Shown: positions 9,531 through 19,418, counted from the first letter of the stretch. The stretch is DNA of 64,000 bases from Flavivirga aquatica (GCF_001747085.1 NZ_MDJD01000034.1:1-64000), one strand, 5' to 3'. Translations and numbers: made by a program. The notes: a model not told the origin generated them from the letters alone.

Positions 9531-10895
9531 TCAATCTAATTCAACTATTTTGAGGCGTTTATTTTTACGAAGATAATTTTGAATGATATGCTGTGAATCA
9601 CGATTATTTTGCATGGGGGTTATAATAGACTCTAAAACCTCTTTATTATTTATTTGATAATTTAAACTGAAGAATCCTAAACCTTTAAAAATACCATTTT
9701 CGATAAGTATAGCACTACGTTCATCAATATCCCGTCCTTTATCAATAATTACCATATTCTTATTAGAATAGCTGTTTTTCTCTATAAGTGCTTCAACTCG
9801 TTTGTTGTAAGATTCAGAAGGTTCTTTTTGTATACAGGCACCTTCGCAGGTTTTTATATCATAATTAAAACAACTTGTTTTTGTTTTATATAAGTCTGCT
9901 AATTTTTGACATAGGTTGTAATCTTCAACAGCTTTTGTTATAAAACTTTTTCCACTTTGGCGGTTACTAAATGTTGTTATGGCGTTTTTGCGTCCGTCTG
10001 CTTTATCAATTTTTAAATTGATATAATCATTTTCATCTTTAAAACTATATAAGGCATGCGTAAAAACAGAACGGCGAAGTGCTCTGTTAAATATAGGGCG
10101 CAAACGTTTTATTTCTTCGCTTTCTTTTAAAAGGGCTACCAATTCACTACCTGTAGCTTCGTAAGTAACAGTTGTTACTTGAGCTTGGAGTTTTTTTGAT
10201 TTTTGATTAGTTGCTGTAAAATGCTGATTAATCCGCTTTTTTATATTATTACTTTTCCCGATGTAAATAATGTCACCATTAGCTTTATGTATGTAATATA
10301 CACCTGTTATTGATGGTAAACTGTCAATAATATCCAAATGTTTGGGTTCTAATTGACGTTTTGGGTTTAATCTAATGGATTGTTGAATGATACTTTTAGA
10401 AGTGTCTTTATCTAATAATATTTTAAATAACTTAACAGTTGCTAAAGCATCACCAGAAGCACGGTGTCTATCTGTAACAGGAATACCAAGAGAACGGACT
10501 AACTTTCCTAAGCTATAGGATGGTTGGTCTGGGATTAAATCTTTAGAAAGTTCTACAGTGCATAACGATCGGCGATCGTATTGAAACCCCAAACGCCTAA
10601 ATTCGGTACATAAAATTCTGTAGTCAAACTGTGCATTATGTGCAACTAATATACAGTCTTCTGTAATTTCAACAATTCTTTTAGCAACCTCGTAGAATTT
10701 AGGTGCATTACGTAGCATATTACTATTAATACCAGTAAGGTTTACTACAAAGGGTTGTATTTCTCGTTCTGGATTTATTAGACTTATAAATTGATCTACA
10801 ACCTCGTGTCCATCATATTTATAGATTGCAATTTCAGTAATGCCTTCTTCGTTATACTTGCCTCCAGTAGTTTCTATGTCTAGTATTGCGTACAA
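9531..10895 (-). CDS. DEDDh exonuclease fused to GIY-YIG nuclease domain
   Basis: A 454-residue two-domain nuclease. Residues 1-165 are a DnaQ/epsilon-type 3'-5' exonuclease (DIETTG with D6 and E8, AHNAQFDYRIL, and HRASGDA for the closing histidine and aspartate). Residues about 195-280 are a GIY-YIG domain (TGVYYI, then IYIGKSNNIKKRINQHF), as in UvrC and Cho. The C-terminal 150 residues include a short cysteine cluster (CFNYDIKTCEGACI) also seen in UvrC-like proteins. Proteins of this build are common in Bacteroidota and are presumed to act in DNA repair; the exact role is not known. Confidence 0.9.
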   Translation of the reverse strand: MYAILDIETTGGKYNEEGITEIAIYKYDGHEVVDQFISLINPEREIQPFVVNLTGINSNMLRNAPKFYEVAKRIVEITEDCILVAHNAQFDYRILCTEFRRLGFQYDRRSLCTVELSKDLIPDQPSYSLGKLVRSLGIPVTDRHRASGDALATVKLFKILLDKDTSKSIIQQSIRLNPKRQLEPKHLDIIDSLPSITGVYYIHKANGDIIYIGKSNNIKKRINQHFTATNQKSKKLQAQVTTVTYEATGSELVALLKESEEIKRLRPIFNRALRRSVFTHALYSFKDENDYINLKIDKADGRKNAITTFSNRQSGKSFITKAVEDYNLCQKLADLYKTKTSCFNYDIKTCEGACIQKEPSESYNKRVEALIEKNSYSNKNMVIIDKGRDIDERSAILIENGIFKGLGFFSLNYQINNKEVLESIITPMQNNRDSQHIIQNYLRKNKRLKIVELD

Positions 10896-11012
10896 AAAGT
10901 GTTTATGCGTTTATTTATTGTCATTGCTATTTTTTTTAAAGTAGAAACGATTTGTTGAATTTGAGTTTAAAAATGAAAAATTTCTTTATTGTTTCTTCTT
11001 TATAATGACCTT

Positions 11013-11681
11013 TTAATTATAATTTCGTGAACCAAATATACTACTTCCTACTCGAACCATTGTACTCCCACAATTAATAGCTAATTGATAATCACCGCTC
11101 ATACCCATTGAAATGGTTTCTATATTACAATTTTTAGCTTGAATGGTTTTTAAATTGTTAAAAGTTGATTTTAATAATTTAAATTCTTGTTCTACTTGTT
11201 TTTTATCATTTGTAAAGGTTGCCATTCCCATAACTCCAGTAATATTAACGTTTTTTAATTCTGAAAATTCTTTAGATTGAATAATTTCTGAAGCTTCTTT
11301 GGCAGACATTCCAAACTTGGAATCTTCTGAAGCTATTTTTATTTGAAGTAGACAATCTATTATTCTATCATGTTTTTTTGCTTGTTTATTTATTTCATCA
11401 AGTAGTTTATAATTATCTACACCATGAATTAAACGTACAAAAGCAGTCATATATTTTACTTTATTACGTTGTACATGTCCAATCATATGCCATTCAATAT
11501 CTTTTGGCATTAGTTCGTGTTTTTCAGCCATTTCTTGGATTTTATTTTCTCCAAAAATACGCTGACCAGCATTGTAGGCTTCCATTAAGTCACTTACAGG
11601 TTTAGTTTTAGAAACAGCTACAAGCGTTACATGTTTTGGTAATGTTGATTTTATATTGTTAAGATTTGTTGAAATACTCAT
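11013..11681 (-). CDS. YggS-family PLP homeostasis protein
   Basis: A 222-residue single-domain protein of the YggS/PROSC family, which binds pyridoxal 5'-phosphate and buffers cellular B6 without a known catalytic reaction. The PLP lysine is in VAVSKTKP (K25), followed by the family motifs FGENKIQEM, EWHMIGHVQRNK, and near the C-terminus SMGMSGDYQLAI and STMVRVGSSIFG. The length is normal. It lies downstream of the DUF1015 gene by about 60 bases on the same strand. Confidence 0.94.
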   Translation of the reverse strand: MSISTNLNNIKSTLPKHVTLVAVSKTKPVSDLMEAYNAGQRIFGENKIQEMAEKHELMPKDIEWHMIGHVQRNKVKYMTAFVRLIHGVDNYKLLDEINKQAKKHDRIIDCLLQIKIASEDSKFGMSAKEASEIIQSKEFSELKNVNITGVMGMATFTNDKKQVEQEFKLLKSTFNNLKTIQAKNCNIETISMGMSGDYQLAINCGSTMVRVGSSIFGSRNYN

Positions 11682-11744
11682 TGTTATTTGTTAAGTAGTT
11701 TGTTGTTAAGTTATTTTTGAAACAATTCCAGAATACCAAAAGTG

Positions 11745-12983
11745 TTAAAATTCATAAATAGTAACACCACTACGTAATTTAGGTTCTATGAATGTACTTT
11801 TTGGAGGCATAGTTAAATTTTCGTCTGCAATAGCTTTCATTTCTTGAATAGTAATAGGAACTAAACCAAAACCAACAGCAAATTCACCTTGATCTATTTT
11901 ACTTTTAATGTTTACTAGATCGTTTTTACCATGTGAATAATCTATACGTTTATTATTACGTAAATCGGATATTCCTAAAATAGGTTCTAAAATAGTTTTA
12001 TAGAGTATTTGAGTATCTAAAGTATCTAGTGCGTTATTAAATGTATAATTATGCTTTCTTAAATATAATGAATAAAATTCGCCATCAAGATACATGCTAA
12101 AATGATGTTTGTTATTAGGTTTATAGAGTTCACTTCCTCTATTTTCAATACGAAACATAGCATCAAGTTTTATTAAAAAGGCTTCTTTTGTTAAGCCATT
12201 TAAATCTTTTACTAACCTATTAAATTCGTATATTTTTAAATTAGATTCAGGAATTAAATAACTCATAAAAAAGTTATAGGGTTCGTTTCCTGTATGCGAA
12301 TTGTTTTCAGATTTTAATGTTTCCGAAAGTAAATATGATGAGGCAGACCTATGGTGACCATCTGCTATGTATATGGTATCAATAGATTTAAATTCATTTT
12401 CAATATTCTTAATAGCCTGTATATTGTTTACAACCCATAAGTAATGTGTATCTCTAAAGTGCGTTGTAAATTCATATTCTGCACGCTCTTTTTGGGTTTC
12501 AGAAATAATATTTGCTATAACATTGTTATCTGGGTAAGTGAGAAGTACTGGTTCTGCATTAAAACCTACTGTTTTTAAATAATCTTTAAAAATATGTTCT
12601 CTGTATTCAATAGTATCTTCGTGCTTTTTTATAACATCTTTTTTATAATCTTCTGCACTTGCAGCAGCTACGATTCCTGAAAAGGATTGACCTTCTCGAT
12701 TTACAATTTTATATATATAGAAGCAGGGAGTTTTATCTTCAATAAAAATACGGTCTTCTTTAAATTCTAAATAACGATTTCTAACTAAATTATAGCGTTC
12801 TGTTCCAGTGATTTGCTTGTCGTATTTATATCCAGGGTTTACAATATGTAAAAATGAAAATGGATTATAATCTAAACGGGCTTCTAATTCGTCTTGTGTA
12901 TAACTTTGGTATGAACGAGATGCTACCAGACTGACTTTGTCTCTGGTTGGTCTAACTGCTTTAAATGGAATTACTTTTGCCAT
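11745..12983 (-). CDS. DUF1015 family protein
   Basis: A 412-residue protein matching the DUF1015 family along its length. Recognisable parts include the N-terminal FKAVRPTRDKV, an FLHIVNPG stretch, and the central YIADGHHRSASSYLL motif. That motif has conserved His residues and recalls a ParB/sulfiredoxin-like nucleotide-binding loop. DUF1015 proteins are soluble and of unproven function. The start is followed by a good hydrophobic strand and there is no signal peptide. It is in a run of minus-strand genes; the space upstream holds a dispersed repeat. Confidence 0.85.
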   Translation of the reverse strand: MAKVIPFKAVRPTRDKVSLVASRSYQSYTQDELEARLDYNPFSFLHIVNPGYKYDKQITGTERYNLVRNRYLEFKEDRIFIEDKTPCFYIYKIVNREGQSFSGIVAAASAEDYKKDVIKKHEDTIEYREHIFKDYLKTVGFNAEPVLLTYPDNNVIANIISETQKERAEYEFTTHFRDTHYLWVVNNIQAIKNIENEFKSIDTIYIADGHHRSASSYLLSETLKSENNSHTGNEPYNFFMSYLIPESNLKIYEFNRLVKDLNGLTKEAFLIKLDAMFRIENRGSELYKPNNKHHFSMYLDGEFYSLYLRKHNYTFNNALDTLDTQILYKTILEPILGISDLRNNKRIDYSHGKNDLVNIKSKIDQGEFAVGFGLVPITIQEMKAIADENLTMPPKSTFIEPKLRSGVTIYEF

Positions 12984-12996
12984 GTTTTTTCGGACT

Positions 12997-13094
12997 TGTC
13001 ATTACGGGGAGTTTTTATGACACGTGGTAATCTGTTTATTTATTTATTTATAATGAGATTGCCACATCACACAAAAAAGTATGATTCGCAATGA
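12997..13094. repeat. inverted pair of REP-like dispersed repeats
   Basis: Two diverged copies of one element face each other between the DUF1015 and hydroxybutyryl-CoA dehydrogenase genes: the left copy at 12997-13034 begins TGTCATTACGGGG and ends ACGTGGTAATCT, and the right copy at 13055-13094 begins GAGATTGCCAC and ends CGCAATGA. They are imperfect reverse complements and could fold as a cruciform or RNA hairpin. The same sequence family is found in pabB (36133-36163) and between nirB and nirD. Confidence 0.65.
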
Positions 13095-13096
13095 TT

Positions 13097-13984
13097 TTAT
13101 ATAAACTGTTTCGAAACGTCTTCTGCTTTTCTATTTTCCGAATAATCATAAAATCCTTCTCCAGATTTTATCCCTAATTTATTAGCTCTAACCATATTAA
13201 CAAGTAGAGGGCAAGGCGCATATTTTGGGTTTTTAAAGCCTTCATACATAACATTTAAAATAGACAAACAAACATCTAGACCAATAAAATCTGCTAACTG
13301 TAAAGGTCCCATAGGGTGTGTCATACCTAACATCATGACCGTATCAATTTCACGCACACCTGCAACGCCATTATATAATGTTTCAATAGCTTCATTAAGC
13401 ATAGGCATTAAAATACGGTTTGCTACAAAACCTGGATAATCATTTACTTCGACTGGAATTTTACCTAATGTTTTTGAAAGTTCCATAATAGTACTAGTAA
13501 TTTCATCACTAGTATTATAACCACGAATAATCTCTACCAATTTCATGATAGGTACAGGATTCATGAAATGCATACCAATAACTTTATCAGGTCTATGAGT
13601 TACAGCTGCAATTTGTGTGATCGATATAGATGAGGTATTTGTTGCAAGAATGGTGCTTTTAGAGCAAGTTTCATCTAATTTTTTGAAAATATTAAGTTTT
13701 AAATCGACATTTTCAGTAGCAGCTTCAACTACTAAATCAACAGATTTAACACCTTCAACTAAATTTGTGAAGGTTGTTATATTACCTAAAGTCTCAGTTT
13801 TATCAGCTTCAGAAATTTTTTCCTTAGCAAGCATTCTATCTAAGTTTTTAGATATAGTGCTTATTCCTTTGCTAAGTGTCTCTCCACTTTTATCTATAAG
13901 ATTGACTTTAAATCTGTTTTGAGCAAAAGTGTGAGCAATACCGTTTCCCATAGTACCAGCTCCAATAACTGCAATATTTTTCAT
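13097..13984 (-). CDS. 3-hydroxybutyryl-CoA dehydrogenase
   Basis: A 295-residue NAD(P)-dependent 3-hydroxyacyl-CoA dehydrogenase of the short (Hbd-like) form. The Rossmann fingerprint GAGTMG is at residues 8-13. The catalytic region GMHFMNPVPIMKLVEIIRG follows at about 138-157, and the C-terminal domain starts at PGFVANRILMPMLNEAI and includes GPLQLADFIGLDVCL. It would oxidise 3-hydroxyacyl-CoA to the 3-keto form in fatty-acid or butyrate-type metabolism. No other pathway genes lie beside it. Confidence 0.92.
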   Translation of the reverse strand: MKNIAVIGAGTMGNGIAHTFAQNRFKVNLIDKSGETLSKGISTISKNLDRMLAKEKISEADKTETLGNITTFTNLVEGVKSVDLVVEAATENVDLKLNIFKKLDETCSKSTILATNTSSISITQIAAVTHRPDKVIGMHFMNPVPIMKLVEIIRGYNTSDEITSTIMELSKTLGKIPVEVNDYPGFVANRILMPMLNEAIETLYNGVAGVREIDTVMMLGMTHPMGPLQLADFIGLDVCLSILNVMYEGFKNPKYAPCPLLVNMVRANKLGIKSGEGFYDYSENRKAEDVSKQFI

Positions 13985-14117
13985 TGAATATTAATTTTTA
14001 TTATCCCTAAAAACTTAGGAACCCTTTTAACGTTTGTTTATTTCGTCCAGATATAAAATGAACCCAAAAAATATATAAAAATTAGGAAATTACTAAAGCT
14101 CTATATGTCTTTTGTAA

Positions 14118-15083
14118 CTAGCTTCTAAAACAATCAATAATTTGGGTTGCAACACGTAATGCTTCAGTACCATCATGAAGTGTTACTATTGGTGTTGTAT
14201 TATTATTTATAGCATCGGCAAAAGTTTCTAATTCATCTAAAATGGAATTATTATCTGGTATCGATGGATTGTCAAAATAAATTTGTTTTTTAACGCCTTC
14301 GGCATTTTGAAGTATCATATCAAAATCTCCAGGGTTATCTGGAGCATCTTTCATTTTTACAACTTCACATTTCTTTTCTAGAAAATCTACAGAAATGTAA
14401 GCGTCCTTTTGAAAGAAACGGGCTTTACGCATTTTCTTTAATGAGATTCGACTAGCTGTAAGATTAGCAACACATCCGTTTTCAAATTCTAAACGCGCAT
14501 TGGCTATATCTGGAGTATCACTTATTACGGCAACACCACTTGCCGATACACTTTTAATTTTAGATTTTACAATACTTAAAATGATATCAATATCATGAAT
14601 CATTAAATCTAAAACCACAGGAACATCGGTTCCTCTTGGATTAAATTCAGCTAATCTATGTGTTTCTATAAACATAGGTGATTTAATGTCCTCTTCTACA
14701 GCTAAAAAAGCAGGATTAAAACGTTCTACATGACCTACTTGACCACGAAGGTTATGTTCTGCTAAAAGTTGTCTAATATGCTCTGCTTCTTCAACAGTAT
14801 TTGTTATTGGTTTTTCTATAAAAACATGTTTACCTTTAGCTATGGCTTGTTTTGCACAATCATAGTGCGATAGGGTTGGGGTAACAATATCTACCATATC
14901 TACAGCATCAATAAGAGATTCTATAGAGCTAAAAAATTTATAACCAAATTCGGCTTCTACCTTTTTGCCATTGGCTTCATTGGCATCATAAAAACCGATA
15001 AGATTGTATTTTTCAGATTGATTAAGAAGTCTTAAATGAATTTTTCCTAAGTGACCAGCACCTAGCACACCAGCTTTGAGCAT
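14118..15083 (-). CDS. Gfo/Idh/MocA-family oxidoreductase
   Basis: A 321-residue NAD(P)-dependent oxidoreductase. The N-terminal Rossmann domain has GAGHLG at about residues 8-13 and the family EKP motif in HVFIEKPITN. The C-terminal alpha/beta domain carries HDIDIILSIV, with the usual active-site His/Asp. Members act on sugars or sugar nucleotides, or as biliverdin-type reductases; the substrate cannot be told here. It lies upstream of the hydroxybutyryl-CoA dehydrogenase on the same strand, 133 bases apart. Confidence 0.88.
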   Translation of the reverse strand: MLKAGVLGAGHLGKIHLRLLNQSEKYNLIGFYDANEANGKKVEAEFGYKFFSSIESLIDAVDMVDIVTPTLSHYDCAKQAIAKGKHVFIEKPITNTVEEAEHIRQLLAEHNLRGQVGHVERFNPAFLAVEEDIKSPMFIETHRLAEFNPRGTDVPVVLDLMIHDIDIILSIVKSKIKSVSASGVAVISDTPDIANARLEFENGCVANLTASRISLKKMRKARFFQKDAYISVDFLEKKCEVVKMKDAPDNPGDFDMILQNAEGVKKQIYFDNPSIPDNNSILDELETFADAINNNTTPIVTLHDGTEALRVATQIIDCFRS

Positions 15084-15413
15084 AATTATTTACGTTTTCA
15101 ACAAAAATAACATATTTCGTAAATGAATTTGGTTATTTGCTGCTTATTTTTTTGTTGAATTATTTAACCTGTATTCTGTATTAAAAAGCCTGTTAAATTT
15201 TTAATAGAACTATAAAATATAAGGTTTCACCATTTTTTTTAGAATAGCCTTAACAGACGTTGGGTTAAAGCTAATTAAAAGTCATATTTTATTGATATTC
15301 TAATTATTATAACGACCTTTTAATACATAATATGGGGTGAAAAATAAATTCTTAAAAAAATGCTTTCAGCTTAAAAATGTTAAGTAATTTTATCCAACTA
15401 AACACAACCAAAA
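15084..15413. other. divergent intergenic region
   Basis: This 330-base gap lies between two divergent genes (the Gfo/Idh/MocA gene and the isoaspartate methyltransferase gene), so it must hold both promoters. It is A+T-rich with no open frame. I could not pick a convincing -33/-7 pair, nor a repeat or hairpin. Confidence 0.4.
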
Positions 15414-16055
15414 TTGAAAGATACTTTTAAGCACCAAGGGCTAAGACAGCAATTAGTTAATGTTTTAAAAAACAAAGGGATAAAAGATGTGGCGGTTTTA
15501 AACGCCATAGGGAAGATACCTAGACATTTGTTTATGGATTCTAGTTTTTTAGATCATGCTTATCAAGATAAAGCATTTCCTATTGCTGCAGACCAAACTA
15601 TTTCGCAACCTTATACTGTTGCTTTCCAATCTGAGTTATTACAAATAAAAAGAGGTGATAAAATTCTTGAAATTGGTACAGGTAGCGGATATCAAACTGC
15701 TGTTTTATGTGAATTAGGAGCTAGGGTATACAGTATAGAACGACAAAATGAATTGTTTAAAAAAACAAGTAAGTTTTTACCTAAATTAGGGTATCGCGCT
15801 AAGAGTCTTATTTTTGGCGATGGTTATATTGGCTTAAAAGAAGAAGCGCCTTTTGATGGTATTATTGTTACCGCAGGAGCACCTTATGTGCCAAAACCAT
15901 TATTAAGTCAGTTAAAAATAGGTGGTAAGCTTGTTATTCCTGTAGGTGACGATATTCAGGTTATGAATATGTTTACTAGAAAAGGATCTAAAGAATTTGA
16001 ACAAGAAGAATTAGGCGAGTTTCGTTTTGTACCTTTACTTGAGGATAAGAATTAA
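15414..16055 (+). CDS. pcm: protein-L-isoaspartate O-methyltransferase
   Basis: This enzyme methylates isoaspartyl residues in aged proteins using S-adenosylmethionine, starting their repair. The 213-residue sequence has the family signature DQTISQPYTVAFQSELL (about residues 60-76) and methyltransferase motif I, ILEIGTGSGYQT, at about 84-95. The start is TTG at 15414; the nearest upstream ATG, at 15377, is in another frame. The stop codon directly abuts the stop of the convergent PPOX gene with no bases between. Confidence 0.93.
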   Translation: MKDTFKHQGLRQQLVNVLKNKGIKDVAVLNAIGKIPRHLFMDSSFLDHAYQDKAFPIAADQTISQPYTVAFQSELLQIKRGDKILEIGTGSGYQTAVLCELGARVYSIERQNELFKKTSKFLPKLGYRAKSLIFGDGYIGLKEEAPFDGIIVTAGAPYVPKPLLSQLKIGGKLVIPVGDDIQVMNMFTRKGSKEFEQEELGEFRFVPLLEDKN

Positions 16056-16610
16056 TTAGATTTTTTTAGTTATAGAGGTGTGCGTTTCAAAACCATCAAT
16101 ACTTTTGGAGTTTTTTTCTTTCCAATAGGTTTTGATACGCTCTTCTCCTTGTTTTTCAGACCAAGAATTTAACTGTAAGCGCTCTTCTTTATAATCCATA
16201 AAAGGAACAGAATAGCCACATGATGATTGTACTAAATCTATATCTAATTCGATAATTTGTCTAGAACCAATATTTTTTTCAAATAAATTAATGTATTCAT
16301 GAAATTTAGTATCTCTATCATGATATATTTTAGCGTGACCATAGAGTCTTAAAATTATTGGTTTTCCTTCAAAAGCACAGAACATAATAGTCATTCTATT
16401 ATTTTTTAAAAGATGAGCAGCTGTTTCATTGCCACTACCTGTAAGGTTTAACCAGACTAATTTATTAGCATTTATTATTCGAAGTGTATCATACCCTTTA
16501 GGGGATACATTAACACGACCATCGTTTGCAGCTGTACCAACAAAAAAGATGTTTTGTTTTTTTATAAAATCTTGTAATTCGGTACTTATTTCAGAAAATT
16601 GTTTTCCCAT
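16056..16610 (-). CDS. pyridoxamine 5'-phosphate oxidase-fold protein
   Basis: A 184-residue flavin-binding split-barrel protein of the PPOX superfamily (FFVGTAANDGRVNVSPKG at about residues 21-38, LVWLNLTGSGNETAAHLL, IILRLYGHAKIYH). Such proteins bind FMN or F420 and reduce small molecules or haem; they are not necessarily PdxH. It lacks the PdxH C-terminal signature, so a pyridoxine role should not be assumed. It follows the NTF2-like gene by 20 bases on the same strand. Confidence 0.85.
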   Translation of the reverse strand: MGKQFSEISTELQDFIKKQNIFFVGTAANDGRVNVSPKGYDTLRIINANKLVWLNLTGSGNETAAHLLKNNRMTIMFCAFEGKPIILRLYGHAKIYHDRDTKFHEYINLFEKNIGSRQIIELDIDLVQSSCGYSVPFMDYKEERLQLNSWSEKQGEERIKTYWKEKNSKSIDGFETHTSITKKI

Positions 16611-16630
16611 TAGAGACTTTTATTTTGGTG

Positions 16631-17176
16631 TTAATTAGAAGAGTGGTCTTGAGGAATAGGATTCTCTTCACTTTCTTGAGTCCAATAAATATTAACAATC
16701 CACCAACGTTTACCATCATTTAATAGTTGAATACTATTAATACCTCTCATAAAAGGTTTTTCGTCACTTTCGCTGTGAAATGCTTCGTATGTGCTAAATA
16801 CTTGAGTGATATTTCCAAAAGTATTTACAGTTCTATGAATTTCTTTTTCAAAAAAACCATTTTCAACTAACCATTTTCCTGAATCTTTAATATAATCTTC
16901 TGGAGATATGTAGCGCACTTCATAAATACCAGTTTTATCTTTTCTAGTAGGAATTAGTTTTGCGTCAGGTTTAAAAAGATATTTAAATTGTTTCCAATTT
17001 CTTTTTTCTCCTTTTTCACCAGAAATAACAGCGTACAAAGTTTTTATAGTACGATCTAAATTTAATACTAATGTGCTATCTATTTTGTGTTCAACGACAG
17101 TATTCTCAGATTTTTTTTGTGCCTGTAGATTTATAGTAATAAGGCATATAAACAAGACAGAAACTAATTTTTTCAT
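16631..17176 (-). CDS. exported NTF2-like protein
   Basis: A 181-residue protein with a signal peptide (about 1-19, ending LQAQ) and an NTF2/SnoaL-like cone-shaped domain. This is suggested by the DRTIKTLYAVISG helix start, the central strand VFSTYEAFHS and the final strands with SIQLLNDGKRWWIVNIYW. No catalytic residues can be assigned. It lies between smpB and the PPOX gene on the same strand. The function is unknown. Confidence 0.7.
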   Translation of the reverse strand: MKKLVSVLFICLITINLQAQKKSENTVVEHKIDSTLVLNLDRTIKTLYAVISGEKGEKRNWKQFKYLFKPDAKLIPTRKDKTGIYEVRYISPEDYIKDSGKWLVENGFFEKEIHRTVNTFGNITQVFSTYEAFHSESDEKPFMRGINSIQLLNDGKRWWIVNIYWTQESEENPIPQDHSSN

Positions 17177-17241
17177 GATGATTATTTTAAAGAAAGTAAA
17201 TTAGAAAATATAAATAATTTAAGCGTTAATAAACACTTAAA

Positions 17242-17700
17242 TTATTTGTAAGCTTTCTTGATTCTATCTAAATCACGTTTATTATCTCTATCTTTAATAG
17301 ATTCACGTTTATCATATAGCTTTTTACCTTTCGCTAAAGCAATATCCAATTTAGCATAACCTTTTTCATTAATGAATAAGCGTAATGGAATAATAGTAAG
17401 TCCTGTGTTTTGAACTTCTTTAAGAAGTTTTTTAAGTTCCTTTTTATTTAAAAGTAACTTACGTTCGGCTTTAGGGCGGTGATTGTAATAGTTACCAAAA
17501 GCATATTCTTCAATAGTAGCATTAATTACGAAAAGTTCACCAGCTTCATTAAATTCGCAAAAACTTTCAGCAATAGAAGCTTTACTGCTTCTAATAGATT
17601 TTATTTCGGTTCCTGTTAATACAATACCAGCAGTGTACTTATCTAAAATTTCATATAGAAAGCGCGCTTTTTTATTTTGTATGTTTATTGTTTTTTGCAT
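17242..17700 (-). CDS. smpB: SsrA-binding protein SmpB
   Basis: SmpB binds tmRNA and brings it to stalled ribosomes. The protein has the OB-fold core ([29 protein letters not shown]) and the ending [18 protein letters not shown] with a basic tail that enters the ribosome. I place the start at the ATG at 17700, giving [11 protein letters not shown] and 152 residues. An ATG three codons earlier (17709) is also open but adds residues that are not typical of the family. No tmRNA gene was seen nearby. Confidence 0.95.
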   Translation of the reverse strand: MQKTINIQNKKARFLYEILDKYTAGIVLTGTEIKSIRSSKASIAESFCEFNEAGELFVINATIEEYAFGNYYNHRPKAERKLLLNKKELKKLLKEVQNTGLTIIPLRLFINEKGYAKLDIALAKGKKLYDKRESIKDRDNKRDLDRIKKAYK

Positions 17701-17837
17701 GGAGTACAAAACTACATAAATTTATTGTTAGAATTTTTTTGATTTTATTGAAAAGTTAAAGAAAAATTAATCCGCTTAAAAATAAAATAAATACGATTAC
17801 TTTAGCTAGCGTTTTATTTTACACGTTATAACTTTAT

Positions 17838-19418
17838 ATGAAAAAAATATTTTTATTAATTTTTGTTTTAGTAGGACTAACATCTTGTAATAGTGTTAAA
17901 AGATATAATGAGCAAATAACAAGTTTACATACTATTGACGATTTACATAACGACGTAGATAGACTTTATAATCAATTAAAAAAGCACCACCCTAAACTTT
18001 ACCAATATACGCCAAAAGAAGTTTTAGATTTTAAGTTTGATAGCTTAAAAAAATCAATAAACACACCTATTAATTCTCGAGAATTTTATAAAATATTAGC
18101 GCCTGTTGTTACGAATGTTAGACAGGGTCATGTATCTGTAAGTTCAGTAAGTAAAGGCTTTACTAAGAAAGAACGTAAACAACTTACAAAAAAAAAGTTT
18201 CAGTTTTATGATTTAGATTTTGAATATCTACAGAATAAACTTTGGGTTACAAATACAAGAGGTAAAGACTCTACTATGCTATGGAGTGAAGTGGTGAATA
18301 TAGAAGACGAACCAATTTCTATGTTAGTTAATATTTATAAAAAACGTTTTGCGTCTGATGGGTATAATAAAACATTGCATAACAGAGCAATAGGAAGAGC
18401 ATTTAGAAGTCTGTACTACAAAGATAAAGGCTTTTTAGACAGTTTACATATAACGTTTAAAAAGAAAGATTCGATATTTATAAAAACCTTTAAAAGAGTC
18501 CCTAAAAAAGAGAAGGCGAATGAAAAGGATTCTCTAAAACAAATTAAGCCTAAAAAACTTACTAAAGTAGAAAAAAAAGAAAATCGAATAGCTAGAAAGA
18601 AAAAACGGAAGGATAATAAAAAATATGGTTACATAGGGGAAAAAAGAGAGTACACTCGTAATTTCAATTTTATAGGTAAAGATAGTACTGTAGCTTTTAT
18701 GAAAATAAGAAGTTTTACAAATGGAAATTATAAAAAGTTTTATAAAGAAAGTTTTAAAAAAATAGATTCAGAAAAAACAAAACACTTTATTCTCGATTTA
18801 AGAGATAATGGAGGCGGACGTATATCTGAAATTAATTATTTATACGCTTACTTAACCAATAAAAATTATCAATTTATTACAGAAAGTGAAGTTAATAGTA
18901 GAGTGCCGTTTTTAAAGTTTTTAATGAGTAATACGACACCAAATAGCCTTAAATTCCTTTCAGGGTTATTGTCTCCAATTATAGTGACTCAGAATTTGCT
19001 TAAAACGAAAAAAAGGGATGGTAAACTGTATTATAAATTTAAATATTCAAATATTCAAGAACCTAACCCACTTAATTTTAAAGGAAATATATATGTGTTA
19101 ATAAATGGGGCTTCTTTTTCTGCTTCTTCCATTATATCGACTCATCTTAAAGCAAATAAAAGAGCCGTTTTTGTAGGAGAAGAAACAGGTGGAGCTTTTA
19201 ATGGCTGTGTTTCTGGGATATATAAAATATATAAATTACCTATATCTAAACTAAAAATAAGAATAGGTTTAATGCAGATAGAGGCTCCTCAAAAACAAAC
19301 TCCAGATGGCTATGGTGTAAAACCAGATATAAAAATTATACCAACTATTGAAGATAGAATATTAAAACGTGATGCAGAGTTAGAGTGGGTATTACAAGAT
19401 ATTGCTAAAAAGGAATGA
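17838..19418 (+). CDS. S41-family peptidase, lipoprotein
   Basis: A 526-residue secreted peptidase. The N-terminus is a lipoprotein signal with the lipobox LTSC (Cys 17). The S41 (C-terminal processing protease-like/TSPc) catalytic region covers about residues 280-500: a DLRDNGGG motif at about 321, then INGASFSASSIIS at about 423-435, carrying the nucleophile serine, and a GEETGGAFNG loop. A strongly basic, lysine-rich stretch (about residues 218-262) lies ahead of the catalytic domain and I see no PDZ domain. The substrate is unknown. Confidence 0.87.
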   Translation: MKKIFLLIFVLVGLTSCNSVKRYNEQITSLHTIDDLHNDVDRLYNQLKKHHPKLYQYTPKEVLDFKFDSLKKSINTPINSREFYKILAPVVTNVRQGHVSVSSVSKGFTKKERKQLTKKKFQFYDLDFEYLQNKLWVTNTRGKDSTMLWSEVVNIEDEPISMLVNIYKKRFASDGYNKTLHNRAIGRAFRSLYYKDKGFLDSLHITFKKKDSIFIKTFKRVPKKEKANEKDSLKQIKPKKLTKVEKKENRIARKKKRKDNKKYGYIGEKREYTRNFNFIGKDSTVAFMKIRSFTNGNYKKFYKESFKKIDSEKTKHFILDLRDNGGGRISEINYLYAYLTNKNYQFITESEVNSRVPFLKFLMSNTTPNSLKFLSGLLSPIIVTQNLLKTKKRDGKLYYKFKYSNIQEPNPLNFKGNIYVLINGASFSASSIISTHLKANKRAVFVGEETGGAFNGCVSGIYKIYKLPISKLKIRIGLMQIEAPQKQTPDGYGVKPDIKIIPTIEDRILKRDAELEWVLQDIAKKE

